64,000 nt of DNA. Origin: Ignavibacteriales bacterium. Lineage in GTDB: Bacteria > Bacteroidota > Ignavibacteria > T3Sed10-11. The stretch is taken from positions 1 to 64,000 of the forward strand of contig PWTU01000190.1 in assembly GCA_003562775.1 (NCBI GenBank), read 5' to 3'. Position numbers and translations under genes: made by a program. The first letter of the stretch is position 1. Each line of letters begins with the position of its first letter. Below the pieces are notes generated by a model that did not search any database, was not told the origin of the DNA, and saw only the letters and a program-made list of their open reading frames with translations. This document shows, one piece after another, positions 19,501 through 30,264 of this stretch.

Positions 19501-22500
19501 ACAAATCGGTACTCCGGATTATCTCGATAGCATACCAACTGCAATCGTTCGATGCACCAGCAGGACTGTTTATTACGCCAACAAAACTGCACATCAATAT
19601 TTTGGTAAATCACGGGGATTCCCCGTGACACTAACTGACTATTTTGGCGAATATGCCGCTCGAGAAATTCGAAGAATATTCCGGACAAAGAAAAATCAGG
19701 GATTTGTAATTTCCATCAATGACCGGGTGTTCGATGTGAAAAAGGGATATTGTCCGAAAAATTCAAATTACCGCGAGCTTCTGTTCAATGATGTGACCGA
19801 TTTACATCGTAACTTAGAAGAGGAAAAAAAAGAATCGGGAGTATTTCAAACTATTGTTGAAAATTCCGAAGACGGCATTAGTATAGTTGAGGGTGACCGG
19901 TTAATATTTGTAAACCAAAAATTTCTTGAATTATTCGGCTATTCGAGTGAGAAACAGCTTATTGGTAAACCATTTTCGGTAGTGGTAGCCCCGGAAGACC
20001 AGAAGCGGGTTCTTTCAACAAGCCGGGCGCGACAAGAGGGGCAGAATCCGCCGTTTCTGTATGATTATAAAGGCAGGAAAAAGAACGGCAGAATAATTGA
20101 TATCGAAGTAGCAGCGTCATACATACATTTCAAAGGAAAACCTGCAAGTCTGAGTTTTCATCGCGATGTTACCGAACGTAATGCCCTTGAAATGCAGTTG
20201 ATCGAGTCGGAGGAATTCCGCAAAAATGTATTCTCAAGTCTTGAGCAAGGGGTTATTGTGTTCGACGATAATTTGCGATGCCTTGACTGCAATAACCAGA
20301 TCGAATATTTTACCGGTATCGATAGCAGAGAGGCGCTTGGCATGCGCGCGTCTGAAATTTTTGAGAAATTTAAAAAAAACGGTGTGCTCGAAAAATTTAA
20401 GAACGTGCTCACCGGTACGAAAGTCTCATTCGGATACCTGCCGTATCCCCATCCGATCTCCAGGCAATCTCGCTACGCCTGGCTGTATCTTTCACCGCTA
20501 CTCAGCAGTGACGGTTCGGTACGGGGTATTGTCGGAGTATTGTCCGATCTCACCCATCAAAAATTTATGCAGGATGAGATAAAAGAGTCGGAGACGATGT
20601 TTAGAAATGTACTCGAAGCAATGGGTGATGCGCTTGTGCTTACCGATCTACAGGGCAGAGTATTTCGCGTTAATAAAGAATTTGAACGCATTACCGGATA
20701 TCGCGAGGATGAAGCGATCGGGCAAACGATACCCTATTTATGGTTTTATGAACACGATACAGCACGTTTTGTCTTATGGATATCCGAGCTGCGCAATAAA
20801 AATTACCTGCACGATTTCGATATACGCTGGAGGAGTAAGTCGGGTGATATTATTCCAGTGAGTTTGAATACAACATTATTGAAAAACAAAGAAGGTGAGC
20901 CGGTCGCGATGCTCAACATTGCACGTGATATTACCGACCGTAAGAAATTGGAGACCGAATTACAAAATCGAAATCGGGATCTCACCATCCTTGCTTCTCT
21001 GGGCAATATATATGCCTCTTCGCTTAATATAGATGAAATCGCCGATAATGTACTTGAACGCATCAAAGACCTCCGGCAGCCGGATGTATTAACGATTTCA
21101 CTCCTCGATAAACCCGCCGGAGGATTACGAATCGTTGCTGCAAAAGGTATTCCTCAAGAGAAACTTTCTTATTTATATGATGCGAATCATCCGGTTATAA
21201 AAAAATTATTTGACAATGACGATCATGCAATCATAGAAGATATCGATCAGGAATCTCCTGAGTTGTATGATTATTTTGTCAGAAAAGATCAGCGCTCGGT
21301 CGGGTTTTTCCTCCTGAAGGTAGAAAACGAAATACTCGGCATCCTGAGCGTTGGATTTGTGAATTATAATAAATTTTTCCCGGAAGATGTTGCGCTCTAC
21401 AGAAATATTGCCACACAAGTAACTATGGCGATACAGAATGCACAGCTCTATCAGAAAATTCAGAACTCCGAAGAAAAGTATCGGTTGCTCGTTGAGAAGG
21501 CGCAGGATATGGTTATCTCCCTGGATCTTGAAGGTAACTTTTCCTACGTTAGCCCGAGTGCAAAGCATCTCACCGGATATGATCCCGAAATGATCCTCAA
21601 GCAACGATTCAATCCGCGTATGATTCATCCGGGAGACTATCGTGAGATCAACGAACTAATGCGACTTGCCACAGCACAACAACCACTGGAAGAACAGTTG
21701 AGAGCGCTTGAGTTCAGGATCCGGACAAAATCAGGAAATTACAGGTGGATGTCGGCATCGTGGACTCTTATGCGTGATGAGCAAGGCCGGACGACCGGGG
21801 TGCAATGTATTTTACACGATGTCCATGAACGAAAACTTGCCGAAGAGGAGATATCACAACAGTTGGAACGGCTTCGGGTATTATACGAACTTGCTCACGA
21901 ACTTGCAGCCACACTCGACCGGAACGATATCCTTGTTACGGTATCGAAAAGCGTTACCCGTGTGCTCCCTCATCTATCGTTTGCAATTTATCTTTATGAT
22001 GAAGAGACTCCCCATATATTGCAACAAATCCTGAAGTTCGATGCGGCAGCCGGGACTCTCATAATGGATAAACCGGAATCAATACCGCTCGGGGAACCGG
22101 CATACAGACTTGAACGCCACGCGATAGAAAAACGCCGATTATGCGATATGCAAGGTGATTGGAAGAATAACCATAAGATTGTTGCCCCAATGATAATTAA
22201 GGAAAAAGTTCTCGGATTAATCGCACTTGAAGCAGACGGTACCGACTACTATAGTGAAACGCATAAGGATTTGTTTCAAACGATTGCTCATCTTGCGGGT
22301 ATTGCAATTGAACAGGCATTGCTGTATCAGGAAACGGTAGCGAAATCAGAAGAGATCCAACGGCGTAATCGTGAACTTGACGATTTTACATATGTAGTTT
22401 CTCACGATCTGAAAGAACCTCTCATCAGCATCGAAGGATACAGTAAAATACTGCTTGCCGACTACAGCGACGCGTTACAAGAAGATGGACTGGAAATGCT

Positions 22501-23038
22501 CTCATCGGTTTCACAATCGTGTAACAGAATGAAGAACCTGATTAACGAGCTGTTGACCTTATCGCGGGTAGGGCGGCTTACCGAAAGCATGTCGCCGGTT
22601 TCGATACGTGATGTGGTGAAAGAGATTCTGGAGGATCTTGAGTATACCATTAAAAAGCGGAAAGCCAGGGTAGAGGTGGAAAATAATTTACCCGTAGTTC
22701 TCGGAAACAGGGTGCATATCGTTGTACTTTTCCGTAACTTAGTGGTAAATGGTATTAAATTCAATACATCTGATCCGCCGGTGATAGAAATCGGTTGGGG
22801 CGAGGAGGATGAAATGTACCGGTTCAGCGTGTCCGATAACGGTATCGGTATTGAGCAGGAATCTTTTGATAAAATTTTTACTATATTTCATCGGTTACGT
22901 ACTGACGCTCGATTTGAAGGTACAGGCGCTGGGTTAACCATTGTGAAAAAAATTGTGGAAACACACGGTGGGAGGATATGGCTTAACTCGACGGTGGGCG
23001 AAGGGACAACGTTTTACTTTACTTTACCAAAATCATAA
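19484..23038 (+). CDS. Soluble multi-PAS/GAF sensor histidine kinase
   Basis: 1184 aa, about five PAS and two GAF-like regions by pattern, HisKA (DDFTYVVSHDLKEPLISIEGYSKIL) and HATPase (VSDNGIGIEQE, GTGAGLTIVKKIVETHGGRIW). No obvious TM helices. Confidence 0.92.
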   Translation: MGKKNKQIGTPDYLDSIPTAIVRCTSRTVYYANKTAHQYFGKSRGFPVTLTDYFGEYAAREIRRIFRTKKNQGFVISINDRVFDVKKGYCPKNSNYRELLFNDVTDLHRNLEEEKKESGVFQTIVENSEDGISIVEGDRLIFVNQKFLELFGYSSEKQLIGKPFSVVVAPEDQKRVLSTSRARQEGQNPPFLYDYKGRKKNGRIIDIEVAASYIHFKGKPASLSFHRDVTERNALEMQLIESEEFRKNVFSSLEQGVIVFDDNLRCLDCNNQIEYFTGIDSREALGMRASEIFEKFKKNGVLEKFKNVLTGTKVSFGYLPYPHPISRQSRYAWLYLSPLLSSDGSVRGIVGVLSDLTHQKFMQDEIKESETMFRNVLEAMGDALVLTDLQGRVFRVNKEFERITGYREDEAIGQTIPYLWFYEHDTARFVLWISELRNKNYLHDFDIRWRSKSGDIIPVSLNTTLLKNKEGEPVAMLNIARDITDRKKLETELQNRNRDLTILASLGNIYASSLNIDEIADNVLERIKDLRQPDVLTISLLDKPAGGLRIVAAKGIPQEKLSYLYDANHPVIKKLFDNDDHAIIEDIDQESPELYDYFVRKDQRSVGFFLLKVENEILGILSVGFVNYNKFFPEDVALYRNIATQVTMAIQNAQLYQKIQNSEEKYRLLVEKAQDMVISLDLEGNFSYVSPSAKHLTGYDPEMILKQRFNPRMIHPGDYREINELMRLATAQQPLEEQLRALEFRIRTKSGNYRWMSASWTLMRDEQGRTTGVQCILHDVHERKLAEEEISQQLERLRVLYELAHELAATLDRNDILVTVSKSVTRVLPHLSFAIYLYDEETPHILQQILKFDAAAGTLIMDKPESIPLGEPAYRLERHAIEKRRLCDMQGDWKNNHKIVAPMIIKEKVLGLIALEADGTDYYSETHKDLFQTIAHLAGIAIEQALLYQETVAKSEEIQRRNRELDDFTYVVSHDLKEPLISIEGYSKILLADYSDALQEDGLEMLSSVSQSCNRMKNLINELLTLSRVGRLTESMSPVSIRDVVKEILEDLEYTIKKRKARVEVENNLPVVLGNRVHIVVLFRNLVVNGIKFNTSDPPVIEIGWGEEDEMYRFSVSDNGIGIEQESFDKIFTIFHRLRTDARFEGTGAGLTIVKKIVETHGGRIWLNSTVGEGTTFYFTLPKS

Positions 23039-23053
23039 TACTGTAAATGAATC

Positions 23054-23494
23054 TTGAAACGAGATCTTAATATATTGCTTATCGACGATAATCCTGATCA
23101 CATTAAGATTATTATCTGGGCGTTAGAACAATCGGAAGTCAAGAATAAAGTATCGGTGATCGAAGATGCAAAGAAAGCACTTACCGTATTGGACACGATT
23201 GATACGCCGCACAGTGTTCTGAGCAGGAAGCCGGATCTTATTTTCCTGGATATGAATCTTCCGCCAATGAACGGTATGGATCTATTGCAGTATATGAAAA
23301 GTAAACCGGTTCTGAAAACGATCCCGGTGATTATGTTCAGTAGTTCGGACAGGGTTGAAGATGTGAAAAAAGCATATGAGTGTGGAGCAAATACCTTTAT
23401 AAGTAAATCGAGGGTCTTCGACGAAGTTGCACAGGCAGTAAACACTGTATGTGTCTACTGGGCAAACATTGCACAGTTATCAACTGCAAATTAA
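23054..23494 (+). CDS. Single-domain response regulator (Rcp1-like)
   Basis: NILLIDDNPDHIKIIIWALEQ, DLIFLDMNLPPMNGMDLLQYMK, VIMFSSS; no output domain. Confidence 0.92.
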   Translation: MKRDLNILLIDDNPDHIKIIIWALEQSEVKNKVSVIEDAKKALTVLDTIDTPHSVLSRKPDLIFLDMNLPPMNGMDLLQYMKSKPVLKTIPVIMFSSSDRVEDVKKAYECGANTFISKSRVFDEVAQAVNTVCVYWANIAQLSTAN

Positions 23495-23507
23495 CGAGGT
23501 GCCTATT

Positions 23508-24182
23508 ATGGAGAAACGTGACGTAAATTTATTACTCATCGAGGATAATGAGAATTTTGCCCGATTAGTGCAGATATATTTGCGCCGTTATCACGATGTA
23601 AAATTCAACATTATCTGGAAGGAAGATGGCGAACAGGGAATAACCGAATTGAAGGATAATCCCAACATCGACTTAATTCTGATGGATTATTTTTTACCGG
23701 GTCAAAACGGTCTCGATACGACATTGCAAATTCGGGATAGCGGGGTCAAAGCGCCGGTTATCTTTCTCACCGTCAATAAGGATTTTAACCTTGCATTGGA
23801 AGTGATGAAGGCGGGAGTGGCGGATTACATTGTGAAAGAAGAAATTTCAACTCCGGTTTTTCCGAAAATCATACTCGGAGTGCTTGAAAAGAAGGAACTA
23901 AAGGAAAGATTCGAAGAGCTGGAGATAAGTCGAAACCGGCTTGAAGCTCTGCAAAATCTTGCAACCGAAGTTACCTCAGAGCTCGGTCCGGTATTGAACG
24001 AAATGCGAGAAATATCCAATGAGTTGATGGAAAAGCATAAAAAAGAAAATACATCGAATTATCTGACAATTATAAACGATAGTGTTCAGCGTATTCAATC
24101 GAAAATCATAAAGTTAAAAGAAATCAGAGACGATAAAACAGTAACGTACGTAAAAGATCTGAAAATGATCGATCTATCGTAG
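23508..24182 (+). CDS. Response regulator receiver protein with C-terminal degenerate DHp-like helical domain
   Basis: MEKRDVNLLLIEDNENFARLV, IDLILMDYFLPGQNGLD. Start moved from the track's 23451 to ATG 23508 to avoid overlap with the preceding RR. Confidence 0.85.
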   Translation: MEKRDVNLLLIEDNENFARLVQIYLRRYHDVKFNIIWKEDGEQGITELKDNPNIDLILMDYFLPGQNGLDTTLQIRDSGVKAPVIFLTVNKDFNLALEVMKAGVADYIVKEEISTPVFPKIILGVLEKKELKERFEELEISRNRLEALQNLATEVTSELGPVLNEMREISNELMEKHKKENTSNYLTIINDSVQRIQSKIIKLKEIRDDKTVTYVKDLKMIDLS

Positions 24183-24235
24183 TCAGTAAAGTCGATATGT
24201 ACATATTTACATATAGTATACGAAAATAACAGAAT

Positions 24236-25087
24236 ATGAATTCTCGCATTGCAGTCGCTCAGCTCGATGTACGTGTCGGCGATATCGATTATAATTTGAA
24301 ACGTCATATAGAGTATGCTGATGAAGCAAAAGCGAACGACGCACGAATCGTAATATTTCCCGAATTGAGTCTTACCGGTTATTCCCTCCGCGATCTTGTA
24401 CACGAGGTTACACAATTGTCGTATCGCCACCACCCGCATTTTGAAAAATTGCTTGAACTCAGTAAAACTATACACATAATTACCGGTGGTGTGGAATTGA
24501 CCCCCCGCGGCAAGATACATAACGCCGTAATGCTCTTTGCAGACGGTGAGATGAAAATCGTTCATCGAAAAATTTATCTCCCGACATACGGTATGTTCGA
24601 GGAAAACAGGTATTTTTTGCCGGGTGAATCGGTGCGTTCATTTGAAACTCCCGGAGGGAGATGGGGAACACTTATATGTGAAGACATATGGCATTTGTCT
24701 TTGCCCTATCTTCTTGCCCAGGACGGCGCCGATGTAATCGTTGCGATCGCAGCAGGTCCAACCCGTCTCGGCGGCGACACAACAGGTAAACCGGCGATTG
24801 CAAATGTAAATCTGGAACATCATAGAACGTATGCCCGTCTATTGTCATGTTATTTTATTTTTTGCAATCGTGTGGGTTTTGAAGACGGCATTAGCTTCTG
24901 GGGCGGATCAACGATTATTTCACCAATGGGAACTACTATCGAACAAGCTCCGTTTTTTGACGATGCAATGATTTATTGCAATATATTGCACGAGGAAATT
25001 GTGCGTGCCCGACGCGAATCCCGCCATGCGCTCGACGAGCGTCCCGAATTCGTGCTGAAAGAGTTGAAGCGGATAACCCGCAAATAG
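24236..25087 (+). CDS. Carbon-nitrogen hydrolase (nitrilase superfamily), resembling the glutaminase domain of NAD+ synthetase
   Basis: ARIVIFPELSLTGYSLRDL (Glu), VHRKIYLPTYGMFEENRYF (Lys), WGTLICEDIWH (Cys). Confidence 0.85.
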   Translation: MNSRIAVAQLDVRVGDIDYNLKRHIEYADEAKANDARIVIFPELSLTGYSLRDLVHEVTQLSYRHHPHFEKLLELSKTIHIITGGVELTPRGKIHNAVMLFADGEMKIVHRKIYLPTYGMFEENRYFLPGESVRSFETPGGRWGTLICEDIWHLSLPYLLAQDGADVIVAIAAGPTRLGGDTTGKPAIANVNLEHHRTYARLLSCYFIFCNRVGFEDGISFWGGSTIISPMGTTIEQAPFFDDAMIYCNILHEEIVRARRESRHALDERPEFVLKELKRITRK

Positions 25088-25093
25088 AATTTC

Positions 25094-25122
25094 TTGATAA
25101 TATAGCCAAAATTTAATATTTT
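25094..25122 (+). promoter_or_regulatory. Putative sigma70-like promoter for htpX
   Basis: TTGATA (25094-25099), 17 nt spacer, TATTTT (25117-25122). Confidence 0.4.
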
Positions 25123-25187
25123 AATTAGTTTATAGAAAATATTTCTTGTTGGTAACCAATTTACATGCAGGAGGACGATAGAACGGT

Positions 25188-26039
25188 ATGAACGGTGTGA
25201 AAACAGCATTTTTTCTGACATTAATAATGGTCTTGTTTTTGCTTGTGGGACAGGCGCTCGGCGGTCAGAATGGGATGCTCATTGCATTTATATTTGCTCT
25301 TGGATTTAATTTTTTCAGTTATTGGTATTCTGATAAAATTGTGCTGAGGATGTACAAAGCAAAAGAAGTTTCACGTGCACAAGCACCCAAATTATATGGA
25401 ATGGTTGAGAAACTGGTTAAGCGGAGCGGGCTCCCTATGCCGAAAGTATATGTTATACCGTCAAGTACACCAAACGCGTTCGCCACGGGAAGAAATCCTT
25501 CCAATGCAGTGGTTGCAGTAACGGAGGGGATCGTTCGTTTGCTTAATGATGAAGAGCTTGAAGGGGTACTTGCTCATGAGCTTGCTCATATAAGAAACCG
25601 CGACATATTATTAAGCACAATTGTTGCGACAATCGTGGGCGCCATAACGTATCTTTCATTCATAGGCAGATTTGCATTTCTGTTTCTCGGGAGGGGCGGA
25701 GACCGCGATGCCGGTGCGGCAATCGGACAGCTTTTAATGCTCATCATTGCACCGATAGCAGCGGCGCTGATTCAAATGGCAATCTCGCGTGCGCGTGAGT
25801 TTATGGCGGATGCAGGCGGCGCTGAAATATGCGGTAAACCATTGGCGCTTGCAAATGCTTTGAAGAAACTTGAAAAGGGGCTTGCGCGTGCACCTATGCA
25901 GGAAGCGAATCCGTCAACCTCGCATATGTTTATTGTAAATCCGTTTCGCGGCGGCGGCGTCACCAAGTTGTTTTCAACACACCCGCCGATTCCCGAACGA
26001 GTTAAACGGCTTGAAGCGCTCGCACGCGGAAGAGCGTAA
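25188..26039 (+). CDS. htpX: Zinc metalloprotease HtpX
   Basis: [55 protein letters not shown]. Confidence 0.95.
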   Translation: MNGVKTAFFLTLIMVLFLLVGQALGGQNGMLIAFIFALGFNFFSYWYSDKIVLRMYKAKEVSRAQAPKLYGMVEKLVKRSGLPMPKVYVIPSSTPNAFATGRNPSNAVVAVTEGIVRLLNDEELEGVLAHELAHIRNRDILLSTIVATIVGAITYLSFIGRFAFLFLGRGGDRDAGAAIGQLLMLIIAPIAAALIQMAISRAREFMADAGGAEICGKPLALANALKKLEKGLARAPMQEANPSTSHMFIVNPFRGGGVTKLFSTHPPIPERVKRLEALARGRA

Positions 26040-26057
26040 GCCGGGAAAGAATCACGA

Positions 26058-26690
26058 GTGAATAGAAATACGTTTACCGGAATATACGTTTACGTTGGAA
26101 TTGTTTTACTGTCTTTGATAATTGTATCGGGAGCGCTGCATGCGCAAACGAAACTAAAATCGAACACCGAATTGTTGCATTATGTAGTCGATAAGAGTAT
26201 CGATCAGATCACCGGCGCATTGCCGGAGACTGCACACGTTGTTGTAACGGTAAAATTTCCCGACTATGAATGGTTCATTCGTCACCGGATTGTCGATATA
26301 TTAACAGAATCGGGTTTTTCGGTCGCGGGGATCGGTGATACTGAGACCGGTGAATATTATACTTTGGAAGTGGGAGTCGAACGATTTGATGTGACGTATT
26401 CAGACGTGAAACGCCGGTCGTTTCTCGGATCCCGCGTGATGACCAGACAGGCAGACGGAGTTTTTTCCTTTCGTATTAACGGACCCGACAGAGAAAGGAT
26501 ACTAAGAATATCGGAAAGTGTTAGCGATGTAATTCCGTACGGTAGACAGGATGCCGTGGAAAATCGGGCGCTGCCGTTTACACAGGCAGCTCTACCCGGG
26601 GGTTCGTTGACCGAGCGCTATCTCGGGCCGGCCGTTATTATCGCTGCGACCGGTGTCGTTGTGTACTTATTTTTCTCGGTTCGTAGTTAA
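26058..26690 (+). CDS. Hypothetical membrane-anchored secreted protein
   Basis: 210 aa, N-terminal signal/TM and C-terminal TM segment; no family recognised. Confidence 0.65.
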   Translation: MNRNTFTGIYVYVGIVLLSLIIVSGALHAQTKLKSNTELLHYVVDKSIDQITGALPETAHVVVTVKFPDYEWFIRHRIVDILTESGFSVAGIGDTETGEYYTLEVGVERFDVTYSDVKRRSFLGSRVMTRQADGVFSFRINGPDRERILRISESVSDVIPYGRQDAVENRALPFTQAALPGGSLTERYLGPAVIIAATGVVVYLFFSVRS

Positions 26691-26702
26691 CTGAATATAT
26701 AA

Positions 26703-27590
26703 ATGATTGAAAACAGGATTTGTATGAAGCAGCGGGTTGTTTTATTTTTAAAATTGACCGGAATATTATCACTATTCATTTTCTTTATTGCGGGGTGTGG
26801 AAGACGCGACGTCACGGTTGATATGTCTGTAGAAGACCGGTTCCAGCGTGGTATGCGGATGTACGAAGAGGAAAATTATGTCAGGGCTATCGATGAATTC
26901 CGGATTGTTACACGTCAGTTTGCAGGAAGTGACTTCGCCGACGACGCACAATACTACATGGCAATGTCGTATTTTCAACGGGGGGAGTATATACTCGCTG
27001 CCAACGAGTTTGAGACGCTGGTCAATACTATGAGCGCAAGCCCTCTCGTTGCCGAGGCACAATATAAACTCGCTTTGTCTTATTATCACCTGTCTCCAAG
27101 ATACGATCTCGATCAGGAATATACGTTTAAGGCGATCGATGAGTTGCAGGCATTCATCGATTTTTTCCCGACGCATGAATTGGTGCCGGATGCCGAGCGA
27201 AAAATTCACGAACTCAATGAAAAATTAGCCCGCAAGCAGTATGAAAATGCAAAATTATATATGCGCATTCGATATTACAGGGCTGCAATTCGATATTTTG
27301 AAGTTGTGATAGAACGGTTCCATGATACTCAATATGCCGAGCTTTCGTATATCGGTAAAGTTGAGGCATTGATGGAACGAAACATGTATAATGAAGCAAA
27401 TGAAACACTACAGGGGTTTCTTCGGCAGTTTCCAAACAGTGATCAGCGTTCGCGTGCACGTACACTCGAACGCCGTATCATCTCCGCATTAAGTGACGAA
27501 GATGCCGAATCCGAACACAATAACGGACCTGCCGCCGGAAATACCGGCAATAATGAACAGTCGGACGGAGATGGATTTGAGTCACGATAA
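26703..27590 (+). CDS. bamD: Outer membrane protein assembly factor BamD (TPR lipoprotein)
   Basis: Lipobox FFIAGCGRR; YVRAIDEFRIVTRQFAGSDFADDAQYYMAMSYFQRGEYILAANEFETLV. Confidence 0.85.
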   Translation: MIENRICMKQRVVLFLKLTGILSLFIFFIAGCGRRDVTVDMSVEDRFQRGMRMYEEENYVRAIDEFRIVTRQFAGSDFADDAQYYMAMSYFQRGEYILAANEFETLVNTMSASPLVAEAQYKLALSYYHLSPRYDLDQEYTFKAIDELQAFIDFFPTHELVPDAERKIHELNEKLARKQYENAKLYMRIRYYRAAIRYFEVVIERFHDTQYAELSYIGKVEALMERNMYNEANETLQGFLRQFPNSDQRSRARTLERRIISALSDEDAESEHNNGPAAGNTGNNEQSDGDGFESR

Positions 27591-28062
27591 ACGCACTCCG
27601 AAAGATTCGCAGGTCGAAATGACCGAAATGGTATTGCCGAACGACACCAATACGCTTGGAAATATGCTCGGGGGTAAATTAATGCATCTCATCGATATCG
27701 CCGCGGCAATAGCGGGAGCGCGTCATGCGAATAAAGTCGCAGTTACGGCATCGGTTGATGAACTTAATTTTCTGCACCCGATCAAGCTTGGCGAAGTAGT
27801 GATACTGCGGGCATCGGTTAACAGGGTCTTTAATACATCTATGGAAATCGGAGTTAAAGTGTTTTCTCAAAATTTGCGTACCGGGGAATTGATACACGCC
27901 AACAGCGCGTATCTGACATTTGTAGCACTTAATGACAACGGAAAACCGTCGCGCATTGCTCCGATTTATCCCGAAAATGAGGAAGAGAAACGGCGCTATC
28001 GTGAAGCGCTTGAACGAAGAGATCGCCGTTTGCAGCATCGCAAACATCGAAAGAAATCGTGA
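27571..28062 (+). CDS. Acyl-CoA thioesterase (hotdog fold, YciA/BACH-like)
   Basis: MVLPNDTNTLGNMLGGKLMHLIDIAAAIAGARHANKVAVTASVDELNFLHPIKLGEVV. Start moved from the track's 27493 to ATG 27571 to reduce overlap with bamD. Confidence 0.88.
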   Translation: MDLSHDKRTPKDSQVEMTEMVLPNDTNTLGNMLGGKLMHLIDIAAAIAGARHANKVAVTASVDELNFLHPIKLGEVVILRASVNRVFNTSMEIGVKVFSQNLRTGELIHANSAYLTFVALNDNGKPSRIAPIYPENEEEKRRYREALERRDRRLQHRKHRKKS

Positions 28063-28065
28063 ACA

Positions 28066-30264
28066 ATGCCGGGTAAAGGGGATTTAAAACAATATCAAAG
28101 AGTTGCAGTATGCGTTCTGCTTATTACCACGGGCGTAATCATACCCCCACGTGTCAACGGTGATATTATCAGGAACGTTCCCGTTGGCCCGGTAGACTTC
28201 ATTCCTCTCCAATACAAACCGAGTAGTATGTTGGCCGCACATCCCTTGGAACGCGACGTTCAGAATCTGATTGTGACCTACACCTCACCCGTTCTGTCGA
28301 TTATCAACGGCGATGAATCTGTTACCGTCAATCTTGATCACATTCCTGCTATACTCGAACCGATGCGCAACCGGGACAAACCCGATAATCTTGTCTACGT
28401 ACCGTTGCATAAAAATGAAATCCATATTATCCGGTACGATAGGAATGAGGGAATTTTCACAACCGTTTCTGAAATGAGATTGGATAATATACCTGTTTCC
28501 CTGCGAACCGTAGATGTAACGGATAACGGACATGACGATATTTTGTTGCTGATGCAAAACACAACCGGTGTCGGTTTTATTCGCAATAACGGCAACGGCA
28601 GCTTTGAAGAAATTGAATATTTATTCGAAGAAATTCTTGTTTCTCAGTTTCAGGTAGTGGATATCAACGGTGATGGGATTAATGATTTTATTTTATTCGA
28701 TCCTGTACAGAATGCGATCCTTTTTCAGTATGGATTCGGTGATATGGTTTTTTCACTTGGACGGGTACAAAGTTTGCCTGCGCCGATTTCTTTTTTCCGG
28801 GCGCTGCCGATTGTAGAGGATTCGATATATGATCTTATAACGGTATCGCCGGAGAGGAAAGAATTCAACGTCTTTTTGGGTGATGGCCTCGGCCGGTACC
28901 GACATATACAAACCCACAAATTATCGTCAGGAAAACAATCAATTTTGTTTACAGCTCTGTTTAAAAATAACCGTCCCGATGTTGCAATGGCAGAGCAAAA
29001 CACCGGTTTGCTTCGTTTATATCGCAATAATACACTAAGGGGATATGAACCGGCCGGTATTATACAACTTTCTGCCGGTATACGCGATATCATACTTTTT
29101 AATGACGCGAAATCCGGTACAGATTATCTGTATGTACTCGACATCGATAATGACAGGTTGATTGTACTCCCGTTGCTGCCGTCAGAAGAAAATTTTTTAC
29201 CATCTAAACTTGTCCTTTCATCAGAAGCAAATGATTTGGTCTCCGGCAACTTGTTGGAGGGCCAACGACCGGAATTATATGTGCTTTGCAAAGAATCTGC
29301 GATAATATCTGTTTACTGGTACAACCGCAAGCATGAATTAAATCATTCTATGATACCCGTGCCGGGAAATCCGGACAATCTTTATATTGCACGCGGGCCT
29401 GAAGAAAAAATAAAACTCGTCGTTTCCGATCGAAAAACGGATATCATCACGATTATATCGATACACCGGGATCGAATTGAAGCGAATTTGTATGGCATTC
29501 CGGTTATGAAATCTTCCGAAGTGATCTATCTTGGAGTATCACCGGACGAACGATTTAAATTAGGGATGCTTTCTTATCCTTCCGTTCACCATACTCCGAC
29601 ACTTTCAGTTTTTGAACAGATCACCAGCGATGAATACATCGAACACACCATTACCCCGATAAAAGAAGGAGAAATTATTGCGCTTGACGTAATAGATATA
29701 ACCGGAAATGATGCGATTGATATCGTGTATATGTACCGGATGGAGAATGAGCAACAAGTGTATGTTACATCGGCATTAAACGATTCTGATTATACTTATA
29801 GAAGACAGGGAAATATATTATCACTGGAAGATTCAACCTCAACCCGTGGGTTTATCATTTCCGAAAGTACGCCGGATAATCATCTTTCATCGTTTATAAT
29901 ATATCTTGGTGAAGATGAAAATGGCAGAGGGCGCATCCGCAGGGCTACTGCCGACCGGAGCGGATTGCTAACCTGGGTCGGCGATGAGAGGAGTGTTCCG
30001 GTTATTCGATCTTTAAACGAAATTGTACCTGCACGCTCACCGGTCAGTTCATATAACGATCTGGTGTACTACAATGAGTTGACAGGCCAAATTGAAATTA
30101 TGTACACTAACGAAGACGGTACATTGCAGTCCGCAAAACCGATAAGGAAAGTTGACAATTTTTCAGCATTTACGATGTATTACGAACCAATCGAAAACAC
30201 ACGTATGCTTGTTTTAGGCGAAAAGAATAAACCATATATAAAGTTTTTGCGCATTAATGAATAA
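28066..30264 (+). CDS. FG-GAP/VCBS repeat-containing secreted protein
   Basis: VDVTDNGHDDILLLMQNTTGVGFIRNNGNGSFEE, VVDINGDGINDFILFDPVQNAILFQYGFG. Confidence 0.8.
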   Translation: MPGKGDLKQYQRVAVCVLLITTGVIIPPRVNGDIIRNVPVGPVDFIPLQYKPSSMLAAHPLERDVQNLIVTYTSPVLSIINGDESVTVNLDHIPAILEPMRNRDKPDNLVYVPLHKNEIHIIRYDRNEGIFTTVSEMRLDNIPVSLRTVDVTDNGHDDILLLMQNTTGVGFIRNNGNGSFEEIEYLFEEILVSQFQVVDINGDGINDFILFDPVQNAILFQYGFGDMVFSLGRVQSLPAPISFFRALPIVEDSIYDLITVSPERKEFNVFLGDGLGRYRHIQTHKLSSGKQSILFTALFKNNRPDVAMAEQNTGLLRLYRNNTLRGYEPAGIIQLSAGIRDIILFNDAKSGTDYLYVLDIDNDRLIVLPLLPSEENFLPSKLVLSSEANDLVSGNLLEGQRPELYVLCKESAIISVYWYNRKHELNHSMIPVPGNPDNLYIARGPEEKIKLVVSDRKTDIITIISIHRDRIEANLYGIPVMKSSEVIYLGVSPDERFKLGMLSYPSVHHTPTLSVFEQITSDEYIEHTITPIKEGEIIALDVIDITGNDAIDIVYMYRMENEQQVYVTSALNDSDYTYRRQGNILSLEDSTSTRGFIISESTPDNHLSSFIIYLGEDENGRGRIRRATADRSGLLTWVGDERSVPVIRSLNEIVPARSPVSSYNDLVYYNELTGQIEIMYTNEDGTLQSAKPIRKVDNFSAFTMYYEPIENTRMLVLGEKNKPYIKFLRINE

